The notes beneath the pieces were generated by a model. It saw only the letters and a list, made by a program, of their open reading frames with translations, was not told the DNA's origin and searched no databases. This document shows positions 7,358-16,207 of a DNA stretch of 64,000 nt, piece by piece. Position numbers and translations under genes: made by a program. How positions within the stretch are numbered: the first letter of the stretch is position 1; every line of letters starts with the position of its first letter. Source of the stretch: Streptomyces spectabilis (lineage in GTDB: Bacteria > Actinomycetota > Actinomycetes > Streptomycetales > Streptomycetaceae); the NCBI RefSeq assembly GCF_008704795.1, contig NZ_CP023690.1, positions 4,536,501 to 4,600,500 of the forward strand, in the 5' to 3' direction.

Positions 7358-9760
7358 ATGACGCATATCGACGCGGGCGCCGAGCTCGACCCGGTCCATC
7401 CGGTGGCGCCCCCCACGGGGCGCGCCACCGGTCTGACGGCAGCTGAGGTCGCCGAGCGGGTCGCCCGCGGCGAGGTCAACGACGTACCGGTCCGCAGCAG
7501 CCGCTCCACCACCGAGATCATCCGCGCCAACGTCTTCACGCGCTTCAACGCGATCATCGGCGTGCTCTGGGTGATCATGCTGTTCGTCGCGCCGATCCAG
7601 GACAGCCTCTTCGGCTTCGTGATCGTCGCCAACACCGGCATCGGCATCATCCAGGAGCTGCGCGCCAAGAAGACCCTCGACGGGCTCGCCGTCATAGGCG
7701 AGGCCAAGCCGACGGTCCGGCGCGACGGCGTGGCCGCCGAGATCTCCACCTCCGAGATCGTCCTCGGCGACCTGGTGGAGCTGGGGCCCGGCGACAAGAT
7801 CGCCGTGGACGGCGAGACGGTCGAGTCCGACAGCCTCGAAGTCGACGAGTCCCTGCTGACCGGTGAGGCCGACCCGGTCCTGAAGAAGCCCGGCGACAAG
7901 CTCATGTCCGGCTCGTTCGTGGTCGCGGGCGGCGGCGCGTTCACGGCCACCAAGGTGGGCCGCGAGGCCTACGCCGCCCAGCTCGCGGAGGAGGCGAGCC
8001 GCTTCACCCTCGTCCACTCCGAGCTGCGCTCCGGCATCTCCACGATCCTCAAGTACGTGACGTGGCTGATGATCCCGACGTCGATCGGCCTGATCATCTC
8101 CCAGCTCGTCGTCAAGGACGACAACTTCAAGGAGTCGATCGCGTACACGGTCGGCGGCATCGTCCCGATGATCCCCGAAGGCCTGGTGCTCCTCACCTCC
8201 GTCGCCTTCGCCATCGGCGTCATCCGCCTCGGCCGCAAGCAGTGCCTGGTGCAGGAACTCCCGGCCATCGAGGGCCTCGCGCGCGTGGACACCGTCTGCC
8301 TCGACAAGACGGGCACGCTCACCGAGGGCGGCATGGACGTCACCGAGCTGCGCCCCCTGAACGGCTCGGACGAGCCCTACGTACGCAAGGTCCTCGGCGC
8401 CCTCGGGGAGTCCGACCCGCGCCCCAACGCCTCGCTCCAGGCCATCATCGACGCCTACCCGGCGGGCGAGGAGTGGCGTTGCACCGAGTCGCTGCCGTTC
8501 TCCTCCGCCCGCAAGTACAGCGGCGCGAGCTTCAGCGAGGGCGACGGCGAGAGCTCGACCTGGCTGCTCGGCGCGCCGGACGTGCTGCTGCCCGCCGGGG
8601 ACCCGGCGCTCGACGAGATCGAGCACCTCAACCACCAGGGCCTGCGCGTGCTGCTCCTGGCCCGCGCCGCGGGCGAACTGGACGCCCCGGACCTCGCCGC
8701 CGGGGCGCGCCCCACGGCCCTGGTCGTCCTGGAACAGCGCCTGCGGCCCGACGCCGCCGACACCCTGCGCTACTTCGAGGAGCAGAACGTCCAGGCCAAG
8801 GTCATCTCCGGTGACAACGCGGTCTCCGTGGGCGCGGTGGCGGGCAAGCTGGGCCTGCCCGGCGCGCAGAACACGGTGGACGCGCGGCAGCTGCCCACGG
8901 ACCGGGACGAGATGGCCGAGGCCCTGGACGCCAACTCCGTCTTCGGCCGCGTGACCCCGCAGCAGAAGCGGGACATGGTGGGTGCCCTCCAGTCCAAGGG
9001 CCACACGGTCGCCATGACGGGCGACGGCGTGAACGACGTCCTGGCCCTCAAGGACGCGGACATCGGCGTGTCCATGGGCTCGGGTTCGGAGGCGACGCGG
9101 GCCGTCGCCCAGATCGTCCTGCTCAACAACAGCTTCGCGACGCTGCCTTCAGTGGTGGCCGAGGGCCGCCGCGTCATCGGCAACATCACGCGCGTGGCGA
9201 CGCTCTTCCTGGTGAAGACGGTCTACTCCGTCGTCATTGCCCTGCTCGTGGTCTGCTCCCAGGTGGAGTACCTGTTCCTGCCGCGCCACCTGACGCTCCT
9301 GTCCACGCTGACGATCGGCGTCCCGGCCTTCTTCCTCGCGCTCGCCCCCAACAAGGAACGCGCCAAACCCCACTTCGTCCGCAGGGTCATGCGCTACGCC
9401 CTGCCCGGCGGCATCATCGCGGCGCTCGCCACCTTCGCGACGTATCTGCTCGCCCGCCACCACTACGTGGGCGACGGCGCCCGCGAGGCCGAGACCAGCG
9501 CGGCCACGCTCACGCTCTTCCTGGTCTCCCTGTGGGTCCTGGCGATCATCGCCCGCCCCTACACCTGGTGGCGGATCTGCCTGGTGGCGGCCATGGGCCT
9601 GGGCTTCCTGCTGGTCCTGACCATCCCCTACCTCCAGGACTTCTTCGCCCTGAGGCTGGTGGGCACGACCCTGCCGTGGGCGGCGGTCGCGATCGCGGCG
9701 GTCGCGGCGGCGGCGACGGAGTTCGCCTTCCGCTGGATCGACCGCCGCTTCGCGGCGTAG
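7358..9760 (+). CDS. P-type cation ATPase, CtpE-like
   Basis: 800 residues with all P-type ATPase marks: TGEAD near 168 (actuator), PEGL near 273 (membrane ion site), DKTGT near 315 (phosphorylated Asp) and GDGVND near 555 (hinge). PEGLVLLTSVAFAIGV and the lack of N-terminal metal-binding repeats or a CPC motif place it with P2-like calcium-type pumps. The closest remembered relative is mycobacterial CtpE, implicated in calcium uptake. It is a single cytoplasmic-membrane polypeptide. It converges on the secreted-protein gene at 9765 with a 4-bp gap, and the hairpin at 9783-9810 may end its transcript. Confidence 0.9.
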   Translation: MTHIDAGAELDPVHPVAPPTGRATGLTAAEVAERVARGEVNDVPVRSSRSTTEIIRANVFTRFNAIIGVLWVIMLFVAPIQDSLFGFVIVANTGIGIIQELRAKKTLDGLAVIGEAKPTVRRDGVAAEISTSEIVLGDLVELGPGDKIAVDGETVESDSLEVDESLLTGEADPVLKKPGDKLMSGSFVVAGGGAFTATKVGREAYAAQLAEEASRFTLVHSELRSGISTILKYVTWLMIPTSIGLIISQLVVKDDNFKESIAYTVGGIVPMIPEGLVLLTSVAFAIGVIRLGRKQCLVQELPAIEGLARVDTVCLDKTGTLTEGGMDVTELRPLNGSDEPYVRKVLGALGESDPRPNASLQAIIDAYPAGEEWRCTESLPFSSARKYSGASFSEGDGESSTWLLGAPDVLLPAGDPALDEIEHLNHQGLRVLLLARAAGELDAPDLAAGARPTALVVLEQRLRPDAADTLRYFEEQNVQAKVISGDNAVSVGAVAGKLGLPGAQNTVDARQLPTDRDEMAEALDANSVFGRVTPQQKRDMVGALQSKGHTVAMTGDGVNDVLALKDADIGVSMGSGSEATRAVAQIVLLNNSFATLPSVVAEGRRVIGNITRVATLFLVKTVYSVVIALLVVCSQVEYLFLPRHLTLLSTLTIGVPAFFLALAPNKERAKPHFVRRVMRYALPGGIIAALATFATYLLARHHYVGDGAREAETSAATLTLFLVSLWVLAIIARPYTWWRICLVAAMGLGFLLVLTIPYLQDFFALRLVGTTLPWAAVAIAAVAAAATEFAFRWIDRRFAA

Positions 9761-9764
9761 CCGA

Positions 9765-10544
9765 CTACCGCACGTCGACGAAGTCCCCGGCCGCCGTCAC
9801 GGCCGGGGACGTCCCCGCCCCGCCGAACACGTACCGGAAGGACCCGTCCACGGACGCCTTCACGGTGGTCCTCAGGTTCCCCTTGGCGTCCGACTTCACC
9901 GTCTTGAGCGTCTTGTAGGCGCTCGCGCCCTTGGCCTTGAACTGGAGCTTGACCGGCTGGCCTGTGTAGCCCGCGTACGTGCGCTTCTCCCAGTCGGCAC
10001 GGGTCAGGGCGCCGGAGACGGTGAGGGTCTTGCCCTTCCGCACCGGCTCGGGGGTGGCGTTGACCGTCAGCTTGGCGGCACGCTTGACGCCGACCGTCGT
10101 GTACTTGCCCTTGACGACGTGGTTCTCGGCGCTGCCCTTGCCGAGCAGGCCGGCCAGGACCTTCCACTGGCCCGCGGTGCCGTTGCGGAGCCCGCGCGGG
10201 TCGGCCACCACGACGACCTTGCAGGTGCCCTTGGTCGCGCTCAGCTTGACGCACTCGGGCTCGACCTGCGGGGCGATGGCGCCGTCGGCGCGCTCCGGGT
10301 ACGCCTTGCCGTGCCAGACGAGGGCGATGCCCTCCTTGATGCCCTTCGGGTCGGTGCCCGTGACGGTGATCACGAACTTCTTCTTGGAGGTGCCGACCAC
10401 GAGGTCCTTGCCGCCGTTGACGACGACCTTCGTGATCTTGGTGTTGCCCTTCTGCGAGTCGAAGGCCTGCGCGGCCGGGACGGCGAGGGCGGACAGGACG
10501 ACGGCGCCGGAGACGGCGGCCGCGGTGGTGGTGCGGATGCGCAT
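9765..10544 (-). CDS. secreted protein of unknown function, paralogue of the next gene
   Basis: 259 residues from ATG 10544, with a good GAGGAAA ribosome site. The Sec signal peptide is MRIRTTTAAAVSGAVVLSAL with cleavage probably after AQA. The mature part has two beta-rich halves: an N-terminal segment starting KITKVVVNGGKDLVVG, and a C-terminal Ig-like segment containing TVSGALTRADW and TYAGYTGQPVKLQFKAKG and ending GDFVDVR. It resembles a Streptomyces secreted family I recall as DUF5707, not confirmed. It follows its paralogue by 41 bp on the same strand, so they are probably co-transcribed. Confidence 0.8.
   Translation of the reverse strand: MRIRTTTAAAVSGAVVLSALAVPAAQAFDSQKGNTKITKVVVNGGKDLVVGTSKKKFVITVTGTDPKGIKEGIALVWHGKAYPERADGAIAPQVEPECVKLSATKGTCKVVVVADPRGLRNGTAGQWKVLAGLLGKGSAENHVVKGKYTTVGVKRAAKLTVNATPEPVRKGKTLTVSGALTRADWEKRTYAGYTGQPVKLQFKAKGASAYKTLKTVKSDAKGNLRTTVKASVDGSFRYVFGGAGTSPAVTAAGDFVDVR
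9783..9810. terminator. hairpin inside the end of the secreted-protein gene
   Basis: Arms GTCCCCGGCCG (9783-9793) and CGGCCGGGGAC (9800-9810) pair perfectly around a 6-nt loop. It lies in the coding end of the minus-strand gene and just past the ATPase stop, so it may terminate the ATPase transcript. Confidence 0.5.
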
Positions 10545-10585
10545 GGGGGTGTTTCCTCGGGGTGGGTCGGAGAAGGCGGGGTGCG

Positions 10586-11362
10586 TCAGCGGACGTCGAT
10601 GGCGTCGCCCGCGGAGGTGACCGCGGGGGTCGTGGACGTGCCCGCGAAGACGTAGCGGAAGGTGCCGTCGGCAGAGGCCTTCACCGTCGTCTTCAGATTG
10701 CCCTTGGCGTCGGACTTCACCGTCTTCACGGTGGAGTACGCGCTGGCGCCCTTCTTCTTGAACTGGAGCTTGACCGGCTGCTGGGTGTAGCCCGCGTATG
10801 TGCCGGTGTCCCAGTTGGCGCGGGTCAGGGCGCCCGTGACCGTGATCGTCTTGCCCTTCTTCACGGGCTCCGGGGAGGCGTTCACGGTGAGGCGGGCGTT
10901 GCGCTTCAGGCGGGCGTCCGACTTGAGGTACTCCTCGCGGTGCTTGTCGCCGTTGTTGTTGACCGCGGTGGCGTAGACGTTCCAGCGGGTTCCGGCGTGC
11001 GCGTTGCGGAGGTCCTGCGGGAAGGCGATGACGGTGTCGCTGCAGGTCTTCGTGGTGGCGTCCACCTCGACGCACTCGGCGTTGTAGACCACGGGCGCGA
11101 TGACTTCCTTGGACGTGCTGAAGTCCGGGCCGAACCAGAGGAACCCGCTGGCGCCCCGCACACCGGCCGGGTCAGTGGCGGTGACGGAGAGCGTGAACTT
11201 CTTCATCTCGGTGGTGCCGATCACGACGTCCTTGCCACCGTTGACGCTGAACTTCGTGATCTTGAGGTCGCCTGCGGCTTCGTCCGCCTGCGCGGCGGGC
11301 ACGGCGAGCACGGACAGGGCCAGGGCGCCGGACACGGCGGCCACGGTGGCACGGATGCGCAT
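10586..11362 (-). CDS. secreted protein of unknown function, first of a tandem pair
   Basis: 258 residues; signal peptide MRIRATVAAVSGALALSVLA with cleavage likely after AQA. It shares the KITKFSVNGGKDVVIG opening, the TVTGALTRANWDTGTYAGYT segment and the GDAIDVR ending with the protein at 9765. It has two Cys residues (in AECVEV and KTCSDT) that could form a disulfide, matched in the paralogue. The family probably forms extracellular beta domains; the role is unknown. A dyad GTTCC-N2-GGAAC and an AT-rich leader lie upstream, and a hairpin at 11384-11418 sits just before its ribosome site. Confidence 0.8.
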   Translation of the reverse strand: MRIRATVAAVSGALALSVLAVPAAQADEAAGDLKITKFSVNGGKDVVIGTTEMKKFTLSVTATDPAGVRGASGFLWFGPDFSTSKEVIAPVVYNAECVEVDATTKTCSDTVIAFPQDLRNAHAGTRWNVYATAVNNNGDKHREEYLKSDARLKRNARLTVNASPEPVKKGKTITVTGALTRANWDTGTYAGYTQQPVKLQFKKKGASAYSTVKTVKSDAKGNLKTTVKASADGTFRYVFAGTSTTPAVTSAGDAIDVR

Positions 11363-11383
11363 GTGTTTCCCCTGGTGGAGAAG

Positions 11384-11418
11384 GGGCCCCGTGGTGCGTA
11401 CGCCGTCACACGGGGCCC
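11384..11418 (-). terminator. hairpin between the sacsin-like gene and the secreted pair
   Basis: Arms GGGCCCCGTG (11384-11393) and CACGGGGCCC (11409-11418). It is downstream of the sacsin-like gene but only 22 bp before the next start, so it could terminate the first transcript or act as an attenuator in the leader of the second. Confidence 0.6.
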
Positions 11419-11480
11419 AATTGATCTAGGAGTCTGTTGACTCGCGAGATCAGACCCTCATCTTTGGGTAAAGGTTGTAC

Positions 11481-11492
11481 GTTCCGTGGAAC
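11481..11492. promoter_or_regulatory. GTTCC/GGAAC inverted repeat upstream of the secreted pair
   Basis: GTTCCGTGGAAC has 5-bp arms with a 2-bp spacer, about 120 bp upstream of the secreted-protein start. On the minus strand it contains a GGAAC element of the kind ECF sigma factors use as a -35 box. Assignment is tentative. Confidence 0.3.
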
Positions 11493-11506
11493 CTCACCGG
11501 TGGGGT

Positions 11507-14500
11507 TCAGTCGAACCAGCGGTCGCGCGCCAGCTCCGCGGTCCGCGACGGGTCCTCCAGGAGCGCCGCCACCTCGAAGCGGCGGGGCCACTGCCGGGTA
11601 GCCCAGGCCAGGCCCGCGGCGACGCCCTCCACGGTGGCGGCGTGCACCGTGCCGTCGGGGGTGCGGCGCCACTCCAGGTCCACGCCGTCGACGAGCAGCT
11701 CCTCGTGCTCGCGGTACGTCGCCGGGGTCGCGGGCCCGAGGAGGACGCGCACGGACTCCGGGACCTCGTGCTCCACGCCGGCGGCCGGGTCGACCCCGGC
11801 CCGGACGTGCTCGCTGAGGCGGCGCACCTGGAAGAGGTCCGCCAGGTCGCCCGCCCGGGCCGGGGACACCGGAAGGAGCGGCACGTCGGCGGCGTACGGC
11901 AGCAGGTCGGGCGCGTCCGCGACCACCGCGTCGGCGGCGTCGACGACCACGACCTCGCCGCCCACGACCGCGCGCAGCTCGTCGGGCAGCGTCACCCGCT
12001 CCGGGTCGAGGTCCGCGAGCGCCCCGTACAGGGTGTGCAGCCGCGCCGCGGAAACGGTCCGCTCGGGGTCGGCGAGCCGGTCGAGGAGTTCGGCCGCGCC
12101 GCCCGGCTCCGCGAGCAGCGCGGCCACGGACGTGCGGACGCCGAGGGCCCGCAGGACCTGCTCGTCGTCGAAGCCGGTCGCGTCCGCGGCGTCGTACAGG
12201 CCCTCCAGGAGCGGATCGCCGCCCGCGGACCGCAGACCGGCCGGGCGGCGGCCGTCCAGGACGGGGTGGCCGCGCAGCCACCACGCCGTGTACGGGCGCA
12301 CGCTCTCCGTCGTGCCGTCCGGCAGCAGCACCCGCACCGGCTGGGTGAGCGCGTCCCGCAGCGGCGGCCTGGAGAGCAGCGCGAGCGCGCGCGGCCACTG
12401 GTCGTCGTCCACGAGGTCCAGGTCCCGCACCGCCACCAGCTCCGTCGCCACCGGCGGCACCGGCGTGTCCGGCAGCCGGTCGAGCACGTCCTCGCACCAC
12501 ACGTCGACCGCGTCGAGCAGACCCGCGTCGTCGGGCTCGGCGAAGTCCCCGTCGCGGGGTTCGAGCTCGTCCGGGTCGAGGACGACGTCCGTGGCGCGTA
12601 CGAGGGTGAAGGACGCGAGGACCCCGCAGGCGGCCAGCGGCCGCTCGCCCCACCGCCCGGCGACGTCCGCGTCCACGAAGGCCAGCTCGCCCTCGCGCAT
12701 GACCTCGGCGAAGTCGCTGCCGGGCAGCACCAGCTCACCGGCGGGCGCCGGCTCGCCGTCCTCGTCGGGCAGCGCGAGCGCGCCGAGCCAGGGCTCGTCG
12801 CCGGGCGCGAGGTCGGCGTCGCGGACCAGGGTGAGCACGAGGTCCGCGAGCTCCTCGGCGTCGAGCCCCGCCTCCTCGTCGAGGCCGTCGTACCAGGAGT
12901 CGTCGTCGAGCGACGCGGCGACGGCCGCCCGCACCTGAGGCGTCGTCAGGACCGCGCGCGGCGTGGCGGGCAGCGCGCCCAGCTTCTCCAGGAGCGGATG
13001 CGCGGCGTCCGCGTGGGCGACCTTCAGGCCGAGCCGGGCGAGCGCCGCGGGCGCGGCCCCCTCGCCGGGCGCGGGCAGCAGGACCTGGCGCGGCCCGATC
13101 GTCGTCCGCCCGCTCGCGAGCGGCACGGGAAGGCCCGAGAGCCGGTCGGGGTCGACGCCCGCGAGGGTGTCGTACAGGCGCCGCCACCAGGACGGCTCCC
13201 GCTCAAGCCCTGCGAGCCGGTCGACCGCGTCGGTCAGCTCCACCCGGGCCACGCCGAGCGTGCGCAGCTCGCCCCGGCGCTCCAGGCCCGCGGGCAGCAG
13301 GCTCGGCAGGACCTCGGCGAGGACCCGTACGGTGTCCGCGCCCGCGCCCTGGACGACCTCCGCGTCGCGCGGCCGCAGCGCCTCGGGGGCCTCGGCCTGC
13401 GACCACTCGTCGGCGGGCTCGCGCACCGGCGCGACGGCGGGCGGCAGGAACGCGGTGCGCGGCAGCCGGTCGAGGACGGCCTGCCGCAGCGCGCCGTCCA
13501 GCTCGCCCCTGCCGAGCGGCCCCGGCACGAGGCCGATGATCGCCTCCGTCACCGGGCGCCAGGCGGCGAGCAGCTCGGCGTACGCGTCCGCGGCCCGCTC
13601 CACCAGGAAGTTTGTGAGCGGCCCCGGCGCGGCGTGGCGGCGGCTGGTGTCCAGCGGGAACGTGCCGATGAGCAGCGCGGGCACGCCGAGCGGCTCGTCG
13701 CTGGGGGTCGGCGCGTGCAGCACCGGGCTCGTGCGGGGCGCGAGCGGCGCGCCGTCCTCACCCACCGGCACGGCCCAGGTGAGCTGCCAGTAGGGACGAA
13801 GCCGCTCCTCCACGGGACGGTCCGCGAGCAGCCGCGCCTCCAGGTCCCCTGCACGAGTGACGGTGCGCCAGCGCGTCGTGCCGTCCCGGGTGTCCGACAC
13901 GACCGTGTCCGCGCCGTCCTCGGAACGGCGCAGGACCCGGGTCGTGCCGTCCGGGGTGCGCACGGAGACCTCCGCGAGGCCGGGAAGGGCGAGCAGCAGC
14001 GCGTCGTCGACGCCGTCGAGGAGGCGCGCCACCAGGTCCTCGGCCGCGGCGTCCCGCAGCGGCAGGATGACGACCGTGTCGTACCCGTCCGGCGCGCTGC
14101 CCTCCGCCGCGAGCGGCAGCCTCAGGAGCGGTACGTGGCCGTCGCGCCGCCGCATCTCGTCGCCGAGGCCGGGGCTGAACCTGGCCGTTTCGGCGGCCAG
14201 TTCGCGGGCCTCCGCGAGGGACCAGCGGACGCCGCCGGTGCGGCCCACCACGGCGGGCTCGTCCGACACGGCGAGCACGGCGGCGAAGCCCACGCCGAAA
14301 CGCCCTGTGGTCCGGCGCCGGGCGTCCCCCTCCCGCTTCGCGGACGCCCGCAGGGTCGCCAGGGACTCCACGCCCGCCGCGTCCAGCGGGGCGCCGCTGT
14401 TCGCCGCGGCGAGGACCCCGTCCTGGAGGGTGAGCGCGAGCCGGCCCTCGACGCCCGCGCGGGCGGCCGCGTCCGAGGCGTTCTGCGCGAGCTCGACGAC

Positions 14501-14662
14501 CAGGCGGTCGCGGTAGCCGCCGAGCGCCAGGTCCTCCTCGGCGTTGGCGTCCTCCCGGAACCGGGCCGGACTCGCCGCCCAGGACTCCAGTACGGAGCGG
14601 CGCAGACGGGCGGTGCCGAACGGGTCGGTGCCCTCGGTGGCCGGCCGCACGGTCTTGCTCAC
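11507..14662 (-). CDS. large GHKL ATPase, sacsin N-terminal/Hsp90-like
   Basis: 1051 residues from GTG 14662 (GAAGG upstream). The N-terminal 250 residues form a GHKL fold: LVVELAQNASDAA near 54-66 supplies the Mg-binding Asn, a G1-box equivalent follows at ANSGAPLD, and GRFGVGFAAVLAVSD near 120-134 is the G2 lid. This matches the sacsin N-terminal ATP-binding-like family, often annotated in Streptomyces as an Hsp90-like chaperone. The remaining ~800 residues are Leu/Asp/Ala-rich with no motif I recognise. A DUF3027 gene lies upstream on the same strand. Client or substrate is unknown. Confidence 0.85.
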   Translation of the reverse strand: MSKTVRPATEGTDPFGTARLRRSVLESWAASPARFREDANAEEDLALGGYRDRLVVELAQNASDAAARAGVEGRLALTLQDGVLAAANSGAPLDAAGVESLATLRASAKREGDARRRTTGRFGVGFAAVLAVSDEPAVVGRTGGVRWSLAEARELAAETARFSPGLGDEMRRRDGHVPLLRLPLAAEGSAPDGYDTVVILPLRDAAAEDLVARLLDGVDDALLLALPGLAEVSVRTPDGTTRVLRRSEDGADTVVSDTRDGTTRWRTVTRAGDLEARLLADRPVEERLRPYWQLTWAVPVGEDGAPLAPRTSPVLHAPTPSDEPLGVPALLIGTFPLDTSRRHAAPGPLTNFLVERAADAYAELLAAWRPVTEAIIGLVPGPLGRGELDGALRQAVLDRLPRTAFLPPAVAPVREPADEWSQAEAPEALRPRDAEVVQGAGADTVRVLAEVLPSLLPAGLERRGELRTLGVARVELTDAVDRLAGLEREPSWWRRLYDTLAGVDPDRLSGLPVPLASGRTTIGPRQVLLPAPGEGAAPAALARLGLKVAHADAAHPLLEKLGALPATPRAVLTTPQVRAAVAASLDDDSWYDGLDEEAGLDAEELADLVLTLVRDADLAPGDEPWLGALALPDEDGEPAPAGELVLPGSDFAEVMREGELAFVDADVAGRWGERPLAACGVLASFTLVRATDVVLDPDELEPRDGDFAEPDDAGLLDAVDVWCEDVLDRLPDTPVPPVATELVAVRDLDLVDDDQWPRALALLSRPPLRDALTQPVRVLLPDGTTESVRPYTAWWLRGHPVLDGRRPAGLRSAGGDPLLEGLYDAADATGFDDEQVLRALGVRTSVAALLAEPGGAAELLDRLADPERTVSAARLHTLYGALADLDPERVTLPDELRAVVGGEVVVVDAADAVVADAPDLLPYAADVPLLPVSPARAGDLADLFQVRRLSEHVRAGVDPAAGVEHEVPESVRVLLGPATPATYREHEELLVDGVDLEWRRTPDGTVHAATVEGVAAGLAWATRQWPRRFEVAALLEDPSRTAELARDRWFD

Positions 14663-14744
14663 GGTACGTCGCCCTTCTGTGGCGGGAGACGCCCTTTGCT
14701 GGCGGGGGCGCCTTGGACTGTGGGGCCGAACGGTACCGCGCCCT

Positions 14745-14796
14745 GCGCCCCGAAGGGGCGCGGGGAACTGCGCGACCAGCCACGACCGGCCCGCAG
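14745..14796. repeat. family C repeat, copy 1
   Basis: Starts with the hairpin GCGCCCCGAAGGGGCGC and continues GGGGAACTGCGCGACCAG and CCACGACCGGCCCGCAG. Related copies are at 56213-56303 and, inverted, at 58965-59016. It occupies the 239-bp gap between the sacsin-like and DUF3027 genes, in which I see no coding sequence. Confidence 0.75.
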
Positions 14797-14901
14797 GCGA
14801 TCCACGGAGGACAGGCCCTCGGCCGGGCACCGGTCCGGAGCCGGAAGGCGGCCCGGCGAGCGACACCGGGGCCGCGCCCCGGGTCTCAGGAACCGTGGAG
14901 G

Positions 14902-15852
14902 CTAGGAGTGGCCCAGGTCCTCGTTCGCCCCGGTGTCCGCGACCGGGACCGAGCCCGAGTCGGGGGCGGGCCGCAGCGGCAGCGCGTCGACCTTCGTCTC
15001 GTCCAGGACCGGCGGCGCGGGACGCGACGGCTTCGGCATGACCGCGGCCTCGGAGTGCCCGCCACAGCCGTACGCGAGCGAGACCACGTGGCCGTCCGCG
15101 GGACCGAACTCGTTCGCGCACACGCCGAAGGCCTGCCCGAGCGAGCCCCCGATGGGCACCAGGAAGCCGCAGCTCACACAGGACGCGGGCGCGGCCTGCG
15201 CCATCGGCGTCTTCGCGCCGTACCCCTCGTCCCAGCGGTCGGCGGAGGTGTGCAGGCCGTACCGGGACAGGACACGCGCGCGGCGCATCCCGAGCTCCTC
15301 GGCGAGCGCCGTGAGGGAACCGCGGGCGGGCGCGGCATCGGCGGCGGGGGCGGCGTCGGTGACGTCGGTGAGGGCCGCGTCCTCCACCTCGACGCGCTCG
15401 GCCAGCTCCTGCGAGAGGACCGAGTTCGGCGGCGGCGCGTCGTCGCCGGAGTAGCCGGGCTCCAGGCGCAGGTCCTCGGCGTCCGTGGGCAGCAGGTCGC
15501 CCGGGCCCATGTCGCCGGGGCGCAGACGCTCGCTCCACGGCACCCACTCGGGCGCGAGCAGCGCGTCCGGGCCCGGCAGCAGCACGGTCTCGTCGAGCGT
15601 GACGACCTTCGCGCGGGAGGCGCGGGCCACGGTCACCGCCCAGCGCCAGCCGCGGTAGCCGAGTTCCTTGCACTCGAAGAGGTGCGTGACGACGCGGTCG
15701 CCCTCCACGACGACCTCGACATGCTCACCGACCACCCCCGGCGCGGCGGCCTCCTCGGCCGCGGCCCGGGCGAACCCGACGGCCTCGGCGCAGAGGCGGT
15801 CGGGGGTACGCGGGGTGCGCTGGGTGCGGCTTCGCGTTGTCGCTGCGCTCAC
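14902..15852 (-). CDS. DUF3027 protein with a probable zinc site
   Basis: 316 residues from GTG 15852 (GGAGAG upstream); an in-frame ATG at 15978 gives an Arg/Pro-rich leader and is less likely. A conserved N-terminal half includes HLFECKELGYRGWRWAVTVA and EWVPWSERLRPGDMGPGDLL, both typical of DUF3027. A low-complexity Ala/Asp/Pro linker spans about 160-178. The C-terminal part has CVSCGF (Cys225, Cys228), CANEFG (Cys245) and CGGH (Cys263, His266), a plausible zinc knuckle. Function unknown. It precedes the sacsin-like gene on the same strand. Confidence 0.85.
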   Translation of the reverse strand: MSAATTRSRTQRTPRTPDRLCAEAVGFARAAAEEAAAPGVVGEHVEVVVEGDRVVTHLFECKELGYRGWRWAVTVARASRAKVVTLDETVLLPGPDALLAPEWVPWSERLRPGDMGPGDLLPTDAEDLRLEPGYSGDDAPPPNSVLSQELAERVEVEDAALTDVTDAAPAADAAPARGSLTALAEELGMRRARVLSRYGLHTSADRWDEGYGAKTPMAQAAPASCVSCGFLVPIGGSLGQAFGVCANEFGPADGHVVSLAYGCGGHSEAAVMPKPSRPAPPVLDETKVDALPLRPAPDSGSVPVADTGANEDLGHS

Positions 15853-16207
15853 AGGTATCGCTTCTCTCCTACGCCGTCTCACGGGTGCGCCACCCTTACG
15901 CGGGGGCACGGACGGAGCGGACCAGGGGGCCGCGTCGACGTCCGCGCCCGACGTCACGGGCGCGCCTACGCCATCCATTCTGCGGGATGGCCATGAGGCG
16001 CGCGGCCGAGAGCTTCCGCCGCAGGCGCGTTACGCACGCTACCTGTTCCTGGCCCCTGCGCCCACACCGGCGCCCGCCCCGACCCGCCGACGCGCCCTCC
16101 GTCACCCCCGTTCCGCACCGTGATCCACCCCGTCCGGCGGCGGCGCGAGGGGAGGCCGGGTGGAAGAGGTGCCACTAGTCGGGCGCGGAAGGGGGCACTA
16201 TGACTGG
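15853..16207. other. divergent promoter gap, no gene seen
   Basis: 355 bp between the divergent DUF3027 and MFS genes. Open frames here lack coding character. A small inverted repeat GCCATCC-N8-GGATGGC (15970-15991) is the only structure I see. A 14-codon frame with a good ribosome site (AAGGGGG at 16189-16195, ATG 16200, stop 16244) overlaps the MFS start. Confidence 0.5.
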
